A stretch of DNA of 64,000 bases from positions 1 to 64,000 of the forward strand of contig CABYFB010000005.1 of the NCBI GenBank assembly GCA_902518165.1, written 5' to 3'. This DNA comes from an uncultured Pelagibacteraceae bacterium. Lineage in GTDB: Bacteria; Pseudomonadota; Alphaproteobacteria; Pelagibacterales; Pelagibacteraceae. How positions within the stretch are numbered: the stretch's first letter is position 1; each line of letters begins with the position of its first letter. Position numbers and translations under genes: made by a program. Below the pieces are notes generated by a model that did not search any database, was not told where the DNA came from, and worked only from the letters and a program-made list of their open reading frames with translations. This document shows positions 41,802-50,412 of this stretch, one piece after another.

Positions 41802-42296
41802 ATGAAAGAAAAATACTTAAAATTCTGTGATTATGTTGCAAGAGCTTGTGGAGCTTTTGCTGTATTAGCTTTACTGTTATCAATTCTTGTAATTGTAGAA
41901 TTAGTTTTTGAAAGATACTTTTTTCAAAGAGCAATAACATGGCAAACTGAGCTAGTTACAATGCTTCTAGTTGCTTCAACATTTATTGGAAGTGCATATG
42001 TTTTAAGTGAGAAAGCTCATGTGAGTATGGAGTGGATCTATGATTTCTTATCAAAAAAAAATATATTAAGACTTAAAATTTTTACCTCATTAGTCAGTTT
42101 ATTATTCTTCTTAATTTTATTCTATTTTGGTTTTTTAATGGTTGAGGAAGCGTTTACTAAAAATTACTCAACAGGAACGGTTTGGGATCCTCCATTGTGG
42201 GTACCATATTCTTCAATGATGATAGGTGCTGCATTAATGATTTTACAATATATAGCAGAAATTATTAAGCTTACAGACGAAAAGGAAACTAACTAA
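41802..42296 (+). CDS. dctQ: TRAP transporter small permease (DctQ)
   Basis: A 164-residue inner-membrane protein with four segments, as expected for DctQ. ELVFERYFFQRAITWQTELVTMLLVASTFIGSAYVLSEKAHV-type features, notably the W-x-x-E and AHV pieces, are typical. The ATG at 41802 directly follows a terminator T-run; a TTG at 41778 inside the hairpin loop would add eight residues that do not look like DctQ. It overlaps dctM by one base (TAATG). Confidence 0.9.
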   Translation: MKEKYLKFCDYVARACGAFAVLALLLSILVIVELVFERYFFQRAITWQTELVTMLLVASTFIGSAYVLSEKAHVSMEWIYDFLSKKNILRLKIFTSLVSLLFFLILFYFGFLMVEEAFTKNYSTGTVWDPPLWVPYSSMMIGAALMILQYIAEIIKLTDEKETN

Positions 42297-43627
42297 TGGA
42301 TCCATTAATAATTGCAATAATCGTTGCTGTTTTTACTTTGATAGTATTATTTTCCGGAATTCCAATTGCTTTTGGTTTAAGCTTTGTATCAATAGCTCTT
42401 TTAGTTGCTTTCGAAGGTTTCCAAATGTTAGATGTTTTTGCTGAAACTTTCTATGCAGGTTTAAATTCGTTTGTTCTGCTTTCAATACCAATGTTTATAT
42501 TAATGGGGATGGCAGTTGCTAATTCTCCAGCAGGAAAAGATTTATATACAGGATTGGATAGATGGCTATGGAGAGTACCTGGAGGTTTAGTTATTTCTAA
42601 TATAGGAGCTTGTTCAATTTTTGCAGCACTAAGTGGATCAAGTCCTGCAACTTGTGCTGCAATTGGCACTATGGGAATTCCTGAAATGAGAAAAAGAGGA
42701 TACTCAGATCAAATTGCAACGGGAACTATAGCAGCCGGTGGAACATTAGGAGTATTAATTCCTCCAAGCATTGTTTTAATTGTTTATGGAATAGCAACAG
42801 GAACATCAATTGGAAGATTATTTTTAAGCGGATTGATACCTGGATTTATGCTTGCAGGTATGTTCGCTATCTGGGCACTAATACACAGTTACTTTATAGA
42901 TAAAGACTCAGCTAAAGCTTTAAAAAATAGAACGCCTCCAACGTTTAAAGAAAAAATTGAAGTTCTGCCAAGGATACTTCCTTTCTTAGCAATCATTGCT
43001 GGTGTTTTATATGTTTTATATGGTGGTGTTGCTACTCCATCAGAGGCTTCAGGGGTTGGAGCCTTTTTAGTTTTTGTTTTGATTGCAGTCGTCTACAAAA
43101 TTTATCAACCAAAAAAAATATGGAATATTGTTAAAGTTTCAATGAAAGAAAGCGTAATGATAATGTTTATTATCGCAGCGTCTTATCTTTTTGCATTTAC
43201 ATTATCACAACTTTATGTAACTCAATCCTTAGCCCAAAGCATGGTAGAGATGAGCTCTAATAAATGGGTGGTATTTATTTTAATAAATATATTTCTTTTG
43301 ATTGCAGGTTTCTTTTTACCTCCAGTTGCCGTGATTGTTATGACTTCAGCAATATTATTGCCAGTTATAACTCAACTGGGATTTGATCCGTACTGGTTTG
43401 CAATTGTATTTACAATTAATATGGAAATTGGTCTTATTACCCCTCCCGTTGGATTAAATCTTTATATAATAAAAGGTATAACACCAGATGTTAGTTTGTC
43501 AGAAATTTTAAAGGGATCGATACCATTTATGATAATTATGGCTTTAGCTATACTTATTTTATGCATTTTTCCTGAGATTGTAACTTGGCTACCTGACAAA
43601 ATAATGGGTAAAAGTTTAGGTTTTTAA
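42296..43627 (+). CDS. dctM: TRAP transporter large permease (DctM)
   Basis: A 443-residue membrane protein with about twelve segments. DctM hallmarks are present: LLSIPMFILMGMAVANSP, the ALSGSSPATCAAIGTMGIPEM block, GTLGVLIPPSIVLIVYGIATGTSIGRLF, and the second-half FTINMEIGLITPPVGLNLY. It completes the dctPQM importer, driven by a sodium gradient in characterised members. Coupled to dctQ by a one-base overlap and followed 15 bp later by malonyl-CoA decarboxylase. Confidence 0.94.
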   Translation: MDPLIIAIIVAVFTLIVLFSGIPIAFGLSFVSIALLVAFEGFQMLDVFAETFYAGLNSFVLLSIPMFILMGMAVANSPAGKDLYTGLDRWLWRVPGGLVISNIGACSIFAALSGSSPATCAAIGTMGIPEMRKRGYSDQIATGTIAAGGTLGVLIPPSIVLIVYGIATGTSIGRLFLSGLIPGFMLAGMFAIWALIHSYFIDKDSAKALKNRTPPTFKEKIEVLPRILPFLAIIAGVLYVLYGGVATPSEASGVGAFLVFVLIAVVYKIYQPKKIWNIVKVSMKESVMIMFIIAASYLFAFTLSQLYVTQSLAQSMVEMSSNKWVVFILINIFLLIAGFFLPPVAVIVMTSAILLPVITQLGFDPYWFAIVFTINMEIGLITPPVGLNLYIIKGITPDVSLSEILKGSIPFMIIMALAILILCIFPEIVTWLPDKIMGKSLGF

Positions 43628-43642
43628 TATATAAAAAACACC

Positions 43643-44950
43643 ATGTTAAATATAAAAAGAATATTCGAGACGATCGCTGATGCTGGTCAAAAAATTTTAG
43701 AGAAAAAATCATTAAAAAAATTCTCTAAAAAAAGAGATTTAATTGAGCTATGTGATGACTTGTTATCATCTAAAGGAGCGGCATTCGGAATTACATTAGC
43801 AAGAGATATTCTTTTTAGATATCATAACTTATCTAATGAAGATAAATTAAAATTCTTACTTCAAGTAAATGAAAAATATAAACCTGATACAGTAAATATT
43901 GACAATGCTATAAAAGACTATACCGAAAATAAAAATAGTAGATCAATTTTAAATTTATCAAGAATTACATCAGGAATTAGAAAAGAATTGTTTATTAGAT
44001 TAAACATGGCTCCTAATGGAACAGCTGAGATTGTTTCTTTAAGAGAAGATCTACAAATGTTTTTATTAAAAAATCCTGAATTAAAAGAATTAGATTACGA
44101 TTTGATTGATATTTTTAAAAATTGGTTCAATCCTGGATTTTTAAAATTAAGAAAAATAACCTGGGACACAAAAGCTGCAATATTAGAAAAATTATTAAAA
44201 TATGAAAAAGTTCATTCAATGAAAGATATGAATGAATTGAAAATTAGATTAGGAGAAAACAGAAGATTTTTTGCTTATTTTCATCCAGCATTAGAAGATG
44301 AGCCAATAATTTTTGTTGAGATTGCGCTAACTAAAGGACTAGCTAAATCTATTCAAGAATTAACAAGACCTAATGATGGAAAAAAAGAAGATTATGATAC
44401 AGCAACTTTTTATTCAATTAGTAACTGTCAAGAAGGGCTTTCAAGAGTTACATTGGGTAATTTTTTAATCAAAAGAGTTGTATACGAATTGCAAGAAGAA
44501 CTACCTGATGTAAAAAATTTTGGAACTCTATCACCTATGCAAGGTTTTGCTGATTGGGTTAAATCATCTGAAAATGAGAAAATAAGTGAGATAGTTCAAA
44601 AAGATAATTTTGTTAAAGTTGAGTTTCTAAAATCACTAGATATTAAAATTGGAGATAGAAAATTTATTGATAATAAAGATTTACTTACAAAAATTGCTTT
44701 AAATTACTTGGCTGTACAAAAAAATAATCTAGGTTTTCCCATTAATGATGTTTGTAGGTTTCACTTAAAAAATGGAGCTGAAATTGATGATATCGTTATT
44801 AATGCCAATGTTTCCGATGTTGGTTTTAAAAGATCATTTGGAATAATGGTTAATTACAAGTATGAACTCGGTAAAATTGAGCAAAATCATCAAGAGTATG
44901 TAAACGAAAAGAAAATTAATATATCAAGCAAACTTAAAAAATATGTCTAG
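43643..44950 (+). CDS. Malonyl-CoA decarboxylase
   Basis: Converts malonyl-CoA to acetyl-CoA and CO2. The 435-residue protein shows the N-terminal helical domain (about 1-190) and the GNAT-like catalytic domain: FAYFHPALEDEPIIFVEIALT, the FYSISNCQEGLSRVTLGNFLIKR region and KNFGTLSPMQGFADWV. It carries no targeting sequence, so cytosolic. Lying immediately behind a TRAP transporter and near a CoA-transferase, it resembles the matA role in malonate operons. It overlaps dusA by 8 bp, which may be only compaction. Confidence 0.92.
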   Translation: MLNIKRIFETIADAGQKILEKKSLKKFSKKRDLIELCDDLLSSKGAAFGITLARDILFRYHNLSNEDKLKFLLQVNEKYKPDTVNIDNAIKDYTENKNSRSILNLSRITSGIRKELFIRLNMAPNGTAEIVSLREDLQMFLLKNPELKELDYDLIDIFKNWFNPGFLKLRKITWDTKAAILEKLLKYEKVHSMKDMNELKIRLGENRRFFAYFHPALEDEPIIFVEIALTKGLAKSIQELTRPNDGKKEDYDTATFYSISNCQEGLSRVTLGNFLIKRVVYELQEELPDVKNFGTLSPMQGFADWVKSSENEKISEIVQKDNFVKVEFLKSLDIKIGDRKFIDNKDLLTKIALNYLAVQKNNLGFPINDVCRFHLKNGAEIDDIVINANVSDVGFKRSFGIMVNYKYELGKIEQNHQEYVNEKKINISSKLKKYV

Positions 44951-45944
44951 ATTAAATAGAACTGTTTCTGTTGCTCCTATGATGGACTGCACAGACAAAC
45001 ATGAAAGATTTTTCTTAAGACTAATTAGTAAAAACGTTCTTCTCTATACTGAAATGATCGTCTCTGAAGCTATTGATAGAGGAGATAAAAAGAAACTACT
45101 AGAATTTGATATGAGGGAAAAACCTGTAGCTCTGCAACTTGGTGGTTCTTCTCCAAAATTATTAGGAAATGCAGCATATTTAGGTGAAGAATTTGGTTAT
45201 GATGAAATAAATTTAAATTTAGGTTGCCCAAGTAAAAAAGTTCAAAAAAATAGATTTGGAGCTTGTCTAATTCAAGAACCAAAACTTGTTGCTGATTGTC
45301 TAAGTGAAATGATTTCAAAAACTTCATTACCAGTAACTGTTAAAACCAGGATTGGATATGACAACGTTGATCAATATGAAAATTTATATAATTTTATAAA
45401 TATTTTAAAAGATACTGGTGTTAAAACATTTATCATACATGCAAGAAAGGCAATGTTAGGAAAATTTACACCTAAACAAAATTTAAATATACCACCGTTG
45501 AAATATGAATATGTAAATAGATTAAAAAAAGATTTTCATCAATTGGAAATAATAATTAATGGAGGAATAACTTCTACCGGTCAAATTAAAGAACATTTAG
45601 AAAATGTAGATGGTGTTATGATTGGAAGGTCAATTTATCATTCCCCTTATATGTTAGCAGATATTGAGAACCAAATTTTTAAAAATAATGATATTTTGAC
45701 AAGACAAGAAGTAATTGAGAAACTAATTGAGTATGTAAAAGAAGAAATTAAAAAGGGTACAAGATTAAATCAAATTATGAGACATACTCTTGGTTTGTTT
45801 CATGGACAAACAGGTTCTAGTTTTTGGAAAAGATATTTAAGTGAAAATATGTGTGTAAGAGATGCCGATGTTAAGAAAATTGATCACATAATGGATAAAG
45901 TAAAATTTAATCCACAAAGTATATCGGCAGGTCAAATTGAATAA
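44943..45944 (+). CDS. dusA: tRNA-dihydrouridine synthase A
   Basis: Reduces uridine 20/20a in the tRNA D-loop with FMN and NADPH. The 333-residue TIM-barrel protein has VAPMMDCTDKHERFFLR at the start (DusA type, rather than DusB/C), INLNLGCPSKKVQKNRFGACL with the catalytic Cys in the R-F-G-A-C-L context, FIIHARKAMLGKFTPKQN and the IINGGI...GRSIYHSPY FMN phosphate region. It overlaps the malonyl-CoA decarboxylase gene by 8 bp and the TauE/SafE gene by 8 bp. Confidence 0.95.
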   Translation: MSRLNRTVSVAPMMDCTDKHERFFLRLISKNVLLYTEMIVSEAIDRGDKKKLLEFDMREKPVALQLGGSSPKLLGNAAYLGEEFGYDEINLNLGCPSKKVQKNRFGACLIQEPKLVADCLSEMISKTSLPVTVKTRIGYDNVDQYENLYNFINILKDTGVKTFIIHARKAMLGKFTPKQNLNIPPLKYEYVNRLKKDFHQLEIIINGGITSTGQIKEHLENVDGVMIGRSIYHSPYMLADIENQIFKNNDILTRQEVIEKLIEYVKEEIKKGTRLNQIMRHTLGLFHGQTGSSFWKRYLSENMCVRDADVKKIDHIMDKVKFNPQSISAGQIE

Positions 45945-46770
45945 TACTCTTCTTGAGATTAATAATATTTATTTTATTTTTTTAATGATGGCAGCTGCAG
46001 TACCAGTTGGTTTTTTTGCAGGATTTTTTGGAATTGGTGGAGGATTAATTTCAGTTCCATTTTTATTTTTCGTATTTGAAGCATTTAATGTAGATAAAGA
46101 TTATTTAATGCATTTATCCGTAGGGACAGCCTTCTCAATAACAATTTTAACAGCAACAGCCTCAGTATTAACTCATAGAAAATATAATGCTGTTGATTTT
46201 AATATAATTAAAAATTATGGAACATTTGTAATAATTGGAGTTTTCACCGGAACATTAATGGCAGCATTGATGAATACCAAAACATTATTATTCTTTTTTT
46301 CTGCCGTTGTTTTCTTTTTTGGAGCTTACTTGTTGTTACAGAGTGAAAAGAAAAAAAAGGTAAAAAAAAAATTTAATATATACCCAAGAATAATATTTGG
46401 TTTTTTGTCAGGATTAATTTCTGCTCCTATGGGAATTACCGGAGCTATGATGAATGTCCCTATATTAAGATATTTTGGCTATCCAATTAATTTAGCAATT
46501 GGAAGCTCTGCAGCTATTGGATTTATAATAGCTTTGTTTGGATCAATAGGATTTTTTACATCTGGTTTGATGTTAAAAGCCGATATCCCACTTAGTATTG
46601 GATTTATAAATATACCTGCATTTATAATTTTTGTTCCAATAACCACATTTATGGCAAGGATTGGAGCAAAAACAGTCCAAGATTTAGATAGAATTAAAAC
46701 TCAAAGGTTATTTGGTGTTTTTCTTTATGTTATTGGTACTTTATTTTTATATAGATTTTTAGTGACTTAG
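45937..46770 (+). CDS. TauE/SafE-family membrane exporter
   Basis: A 277-residue inner-membrane protein with about eight segments. The duplicated family motif is visible: GFFAGFFGIGGGLISVPFLFF near the start, then GFLSGLISAPMGITGAMMNVP in the second half. Members export sulfite, sulfoacetate or other sulfonate breakdown products, or bring in anions. I take the TTG at 45937 as start, supported by GGCAGG (45926-45931), 5 bp upstream; a later ATG at about 45985 would cut into the first segment. Sulfur substrate not provable. Confidence 0.83.
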   Translation: MNNTLLEINNIYFIFLMMAAAVPVGFFAGFFGIGGGLISVPFLFFVFEAFNVDKDYLMHLSVGTAFSITILTATASVLTHRKYNAVDFNIIKNYGTFVIIGVFTGTLMAALMNTKTLLFFFSAVVFFFGAYLLLQSEKKKKVKKKFNIYPRIIFGFLSGLISAPMGITGAMMNVPILRYFGYPINLAIGSSAAIGFIIALFGSIGFFTSGLMLKADIPLSIGFINIPAFIIFVPITTFMARIGAKTVQDLDRIKTQRLFGVFLYVIGTLFLYRFLVT

Positions 46771-46805
46771 GAGACGAGGTGGTTTCAGTCTCCCTCCGCC
46801 ACCTC
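46770..46805. repeat. Two interleaved inverted repeats after tauE-like gene
   Basis: GGAGAC (46770-46775) is complementary to GTCTCC (46788-46793), and GAGGTGG (46776-46782) to CCACCTC (46799-46805). The two pairings interleave (pseudoknot order) and the G+C-rich block stands out in this A+T-rich DNA. No T-run follows. It lies in the 88 bp between two convergent genes, so a bidirectional stop signal, a small structured RNA, or a decayed tRNA 3' end (GTCTCCCTCCGCCAC looks tRNA-like) are options. The remaining spacer to 46858 shows nothing I can name. Confidence 0.4.
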
Positions 46806-46858
46806 AATTAAATAATAATCGATTCTCTAAAACTTTCTTAACTCTTTATAGTTGAATT

Positions 46859-48313
46859 TTAAATTTTTTGATCGTAATCCCCAACTTTACCAGTTTTTTT
46901 AATTAAATTATCAATAAATTCAAAGATTTTTATCTTTCTTTTTTCAGAAGTTGCGCTTTCAATTACTATTACTAATGAGGGTTTATTGGAGGATGCTCTT
47001 ATTAATCCCCAGGATCCATCTTTAAAAGAAAATCTTATTCCATTTACTGTTAGTATTTCATTAATTTCTTGATCATCAATTTTTATTTTATCTTCTTTAA
47101 TTTTCTTAATTTCCTCAACCAATTTATCAATAACCTCATATTTTTCGCTATCTTTACAGTATGGACCCATTGTAGGACTTTGATAAGTTATTGGTATTTC
47201 GTTGAGAATTTCGCTAATCCTTTTTTCACTTTTATTTAGTAATTTACAAACTTGGATTGCAGAATTTATTCCATCGTCGTATCCGTAACCTAGAGGCTCA
47301 TTAAAAAAAAAATGTCCGCTTTTTTCAAATCCAGCTAAAGCTTTTTCAGCATTTACCTTTCTTTTGATATGAGAGTGTCCTGTTTTCCAATAAATTGTTT
47401 CACAATTATTTTCTTTTAATACTTTATCATTTAAATATAGACCTGTGGATTTTACATCAACAATAAATTTACTATTTTTATGATCTTTTGAGAGATTTCT
47501 AGCAATTAAAAGGCCTATTTTATCTGAAAAGATTTCGTTACCTTTATCGTCAATAACACCAACTCTATCTCCGTCACCATCAAATCCAAATCCTATGTCT
47601 GCATTATTATCTTTTACAGCTTTTGAAATTGCATGTAACATTTCTAAATCTTCAGGATTAGGATTGTATTTTGGAAAAGTCCAATCCAGATTGCAATCAA
47701 GTTCAACGACTTCGCACCCAATACCTCTTAAAATTTCTGGTGCAAATATGCCTGCTGTTCCGTTACCACATGCAACAACTGCTTTAATTTTTTTATTTAG
47801 TCTGTTTTTTGTTATTAGCTCATTTTTATATATATCCTGAAAACCATCAATTTTATTTATATTTCCCTTACCATTAATAAATTTTTGATTGAGAGTAATA
47901 TCTTTTAGTTCTTTCATTTCTTCAGGTGCATGGGTAAGACCTTTTTTGATACCCATTTTTACACCTGTCCAACCATTTTCATTATGACTAGCTGTAACCA
48001 TTGCAATTGCATCTGAATTTAAATTAAATTGTGCGAAATAAACCATAGGAGATAAGGATAATCCTATATCTTCGATTTTGCATCCAGTTGAAACTAAACC
48101 TTCTTTTAATTTTTCTTTAATATGTTCACTGTAAGATCTGTAATCTTGACCAACTATAATTCTAGGATTGTCTTTTTTCGTATGTTTAATTATTTGAGTT
48201 CCAAGACCTTTGCCAAGTTGAACGATTCCATCATCATCTATGTCTTTTTCGTATACCCATCGTGCGTCATATTCCCGAAAGCCGTAGGGATCAATTTTTC
48301 CCGAATTATTCAT
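46859..48313 (-). CDS. Phosphomannomutase/phosphoglucomutase
   Basis: Interconverts hexose-1- and 6-phosphates (Man or Glc), feeding nucleotide-sugar and envelope synthesis; cytosolic. The 484-residue protein has all four alpha-D-phosphohexomutase domains: phosphoserine Ser109 in VTASHNENGWTGVKMG, the metal loop GFGFDGDGDRVGV, sugar-binding GFEKSGHFFF, and the C-terminal phosphate-binding RASSNKPSLVIVIES. The length and the E-K-S-G-H motif fit the AlgC/ManB type. It is divergent from nrdA across the NrdR-box spacer. Confidence 0.93.
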   Translation of the reverse strand: MNNSGKIDPYGFREYDARWVYEKDIDDDGIVQLGKGLGTQIIKHTKKDNPRIIVGQDYRSYSEHIKEKLKEGLVSTGCKIEDIGLSLSPMVYFAQFNLNSDAIAMVTASHNENGWTGVKMGIKKGLTHAPEEMKELKDITLNQKFINGKGNINKIDGFQDIYKNELITKNRLNKKIKAVVACGNGTAGIFAPEILRGIGCEVVELDCNLDWTFPKYNPNPEDLEMLHAISKAVKDNNADIGFGFDGDGDRVGVIDDKGNEIFSDKIGLLIARNLSKDHKNSKFIVDVKSTGLYLNDKVLKENNCETIYWKTGHSHIKRKVNAEKALAGFEKSGHFFFNEPLGYGYDDGINSAIQVCKLLNKSEKRISEILNEIPITYQSPTMGPYCKDSEKYEVIDKLVEEIKKIKEDKIKIDDQEINEILTVNGIRFSFKDGSWGLIRASSNKPSLVIVIESATSEKRKIKIFEFIDNLIKKTGKVGDYDQKI

Positions 48314-48387
48314 GTGGATATATGTACATTTTTTTAAAATTTTTATTGATAAATATTTAATAAGTTCTATAAATGTTCTATTGATTT

Positions 48388-48403
48388 ACAATTTATATAG
48401 TAT
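48388..48403 (+). promoter_or_regulatory. NrdR box, distal
   Basis: ACAATTTATATAGTAT matches the palindromic NrdR consensus ACACTATATATAGTGT at 13 of 16 positions. It starts exactly 31 bp upstream of the second box, the helical-phase spacing usual for paired NrdR sites, and lies ahead of nrdA. Confidence 0.7.
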
Positions 48404-48418
48404 ATCAGGTAAATCTAC

Positions 48419-48434
48419 ACACTATATCTAGTTA
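48419..48434 (+). promoter_or_regulatory. NrdR box, proximal
   Basis: ACACTATATCTAGTTA matches the NrdR consensus at 13 of 16 positions, 41 bp upstream of the nrdA ATG. The pair implies dATP/ATP-dependent repression of the ribonucleotide reductase operon by NrdR, whose own gene is not in this window. Confidence 0.78.
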
Positions 48435-48474
48435 TTTACTAGATTTTTTAGTATAAAGATAAAAAGGGAGTTTA

Positions 48475-50412
48475 ATGAACAAAATATTGTCTCAGGCAAT
48501 CAGGAAGGCTGTCTCTGATTATAAACCGGCTGAAAAAATCAGCAATAATGACAAAAGACCAGACTTATTTTCACTAAATAACAACACAGAGTTGTTTCAA
48601 AATTCTAAAGGGATAACTATTAAAATAGATAGATCTAGAGATAATAATTTAACAGATTTCGGAAGAGCAACACTAAGTGATAGATACCTTGGAGAAAACG
48701 AGTCTTTCCAAGATTTATTTGCAAGAGTTGCAAGCCATTATGCAGATGACAACTTGCACGCGCAAAGACTTTACAACTACATAAGTAATTTATGGTTCAT
48801 GCCAGCAACACCAGTTTTATCAAACGGTGGAACAAAAAGAGGTTTACCAATTTCTTGTTTCTTAAATGAAGCAGGGGATAGCTTAACAGGAATATTAGAT
48901 CTATGGAGTGAAAATGTTTGGTTGGCTGCTAAAGGTGGAGGTATTGGAAGTTATTGGGGCAACTTAAGATCTATTGGAGAAAAAATTGGAAGAGTTGGAA
49001 AAACTTCAGGCATTATTCCTTTTATAAAAGTTATGGACTCTTTGACAATGGCGATCAGTCAGGGTTCTTTAAGAAGAGGATCAGCAGCTTGTTATCTTCC
49101 AATTGATCATCCTGAGATAGAAGAATTTATTGAAATGAGAAGACCAACAGGTGGTGATCCAAATAGAAGATCATTAAATTTACACCACGGTGTTTTAGTT
49201 TCAGATGCATTTATGAGAGCCGTAGAGCTAGATGAACAATGGGCATTAAAAAGTCCAAAAGATCAATCAGTACAAGCTACTGTTTCTGCAAGAAATTTAT
49301 GGATTAGATTATTAACTGCAAGAATTGAAACTGGAGAACCTTATATTGTTTTCATTGATACGGTTAATAGAATGATACCTCAACATCATAAGCTTGCTGG
49401 TTTAACTGTTAAGACATCTAACTTGTGTAGTGAAATAACTTTACCAACAGGAATTGATAAAGAGGGTAGAGATAGAACGGCAGTATGTTGTTTATCATCT
49501 TTAAATTTAGAAACTTATGATGAATGGAAAGACGATGAAAACTTTGTTCCAGACATAATGAGATTTTTAGATAATGTATTAACGGACTTTACTGAAAAAG
49601 CACCTGAGTCATTTAGTGATGCTGTTTATTCAGCATTGAAAGAAAGAAGTGTTGGTCTAGGTGTTATGGGACTTCATTCATTCTTTCAACAAAAAATGAT
49701 TCCTTTTGAGTCAGTGATGAGTAAAGTTTGGAATAAAAAAATATTTGAAAGCATCCAAAAACAAGTTGATCAAGCTTCAAAAGATTTGGCCGATGAAAGA
49801 GGTGCATGTCCAGATGCTGCTGATTATGGTATTAATGAAAGATTTTCAAATAAAACTGCAATTGCTCCAACTGCTTCAATTTCAATTATTTGTGGCGGAA
49901 CATCTCCAGGAGTTGAACCAATTGCAGCAAATAGTTATACACATAAAACTTTGTCTGGATCATTTAATGTTAGAAATAAATATCTAAGTAAATTATTAGA
50001 GAAGCACGGTAAAAATGATGATGAAACATGGTCAAGCATAACAACCAATCAAGGCTCAGTTTCTCATCTTGATTTTTTAACACAACAAGAAAAAGACGTA
50101 TTTAAAACAGCTTTTGAACTAGACCAGAAATGGATTGTGGAATTAGGTGCAGATAGAACACCTCATATTTCACAAGCACAATCAATAAATATATTTATAC
50201 CTGCAGATATTCATAAAAGGGACTTACACCAAATCCATTTCCAAGCTTGGAAAAAAGGATTGAAGAGCCTTTATTACTGTAGATCTAAATCAATACAAAG
50301 AGCGGAAAACGTAAACGATGCAAATTCTACAGATGTAACTGCAAATGTTTACAAATCTAAGAAACAAGAAAATCAACAACCAGAATATGAGGAGTGTTTA
50401 TCATGTCAGTAG
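48475..50412 (+). CDS. nrdA: Class I ribonucleoside-diphosphate reductase alpha subunit
   Basis: Large catalytic subunit reducing NDPs to dNDPs; cytosolic. At 645 residues it is about 100 shorter than enterobacterial NrdA: the N-terminal ATP-cone is absent, the core beginning near residue 60. Core features: PATPVLSNGG, the redox Cys in LPISCFLNEAG, KGGGIGSYWG, NLCSEITLPTG with the thiyl-radical cysteine, and the substrate-phosphate PTASISIICGGTSPGVEP. The C-terminal shuttle pair is Cys641/Cys644 (CLSCQ). Start behind AAGGGAG; nrdB overlaps by 10 bp. Two NrdR boxes precede it. Confidence 0.95.
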   Translation: MNKILSQAIRKAVSDYKPAEKISNNDKRPDLFSLNNNTELFQNSKGITIKIDRSRDNNLTDFGRATLSDRYLGENESFQDLFARVASHYADDNLHAQRLYNYISNLWFMPATPVLSNGGTKRGLPISCFLNEAGDSLTGILDLWSENVWLAAKGGGIGSYWGNLRSIGEKIGRVGKTSGIIPFIKVMDSLTMAISQGSLRRGSAACYLPIDHPEIEEFIEMRRPTGGDPNRRSLNLHHGVLVSDAFMRAVELDEQWALKSPKDQSVQATVSARNLWIRLLTARIETGEPYIVFIDTVNRMIPQHHKLAGLTVKTSNLCSEITLPTGIDKEGRDRTAVCCLSSLNLETYDEWKDDENFVPDIMRFLDNVLTDFTEKAPESFSDAVYSALKERSVGLGVMGLHSFFQQKMIPFESVMSKVWNKKIFESIQKQVDQASKDLADERGACPDAADYGINERFSNKTAIAPTASISIICGGTSPGVEPIAANSYTHKTLSGSFNVRNKYLSKLLEKHGKNDDETWSSITTNQGSVSHLDFLTQQEKDVFKTAFELDQKWIVELGADRTPHISQAQSINIFIPADIHKRDLHQIHFQAWKKGLKSLYYCRSKSIQRAENVNDANSTDVTANVYKSKKQENQQPEYEECLSCQ

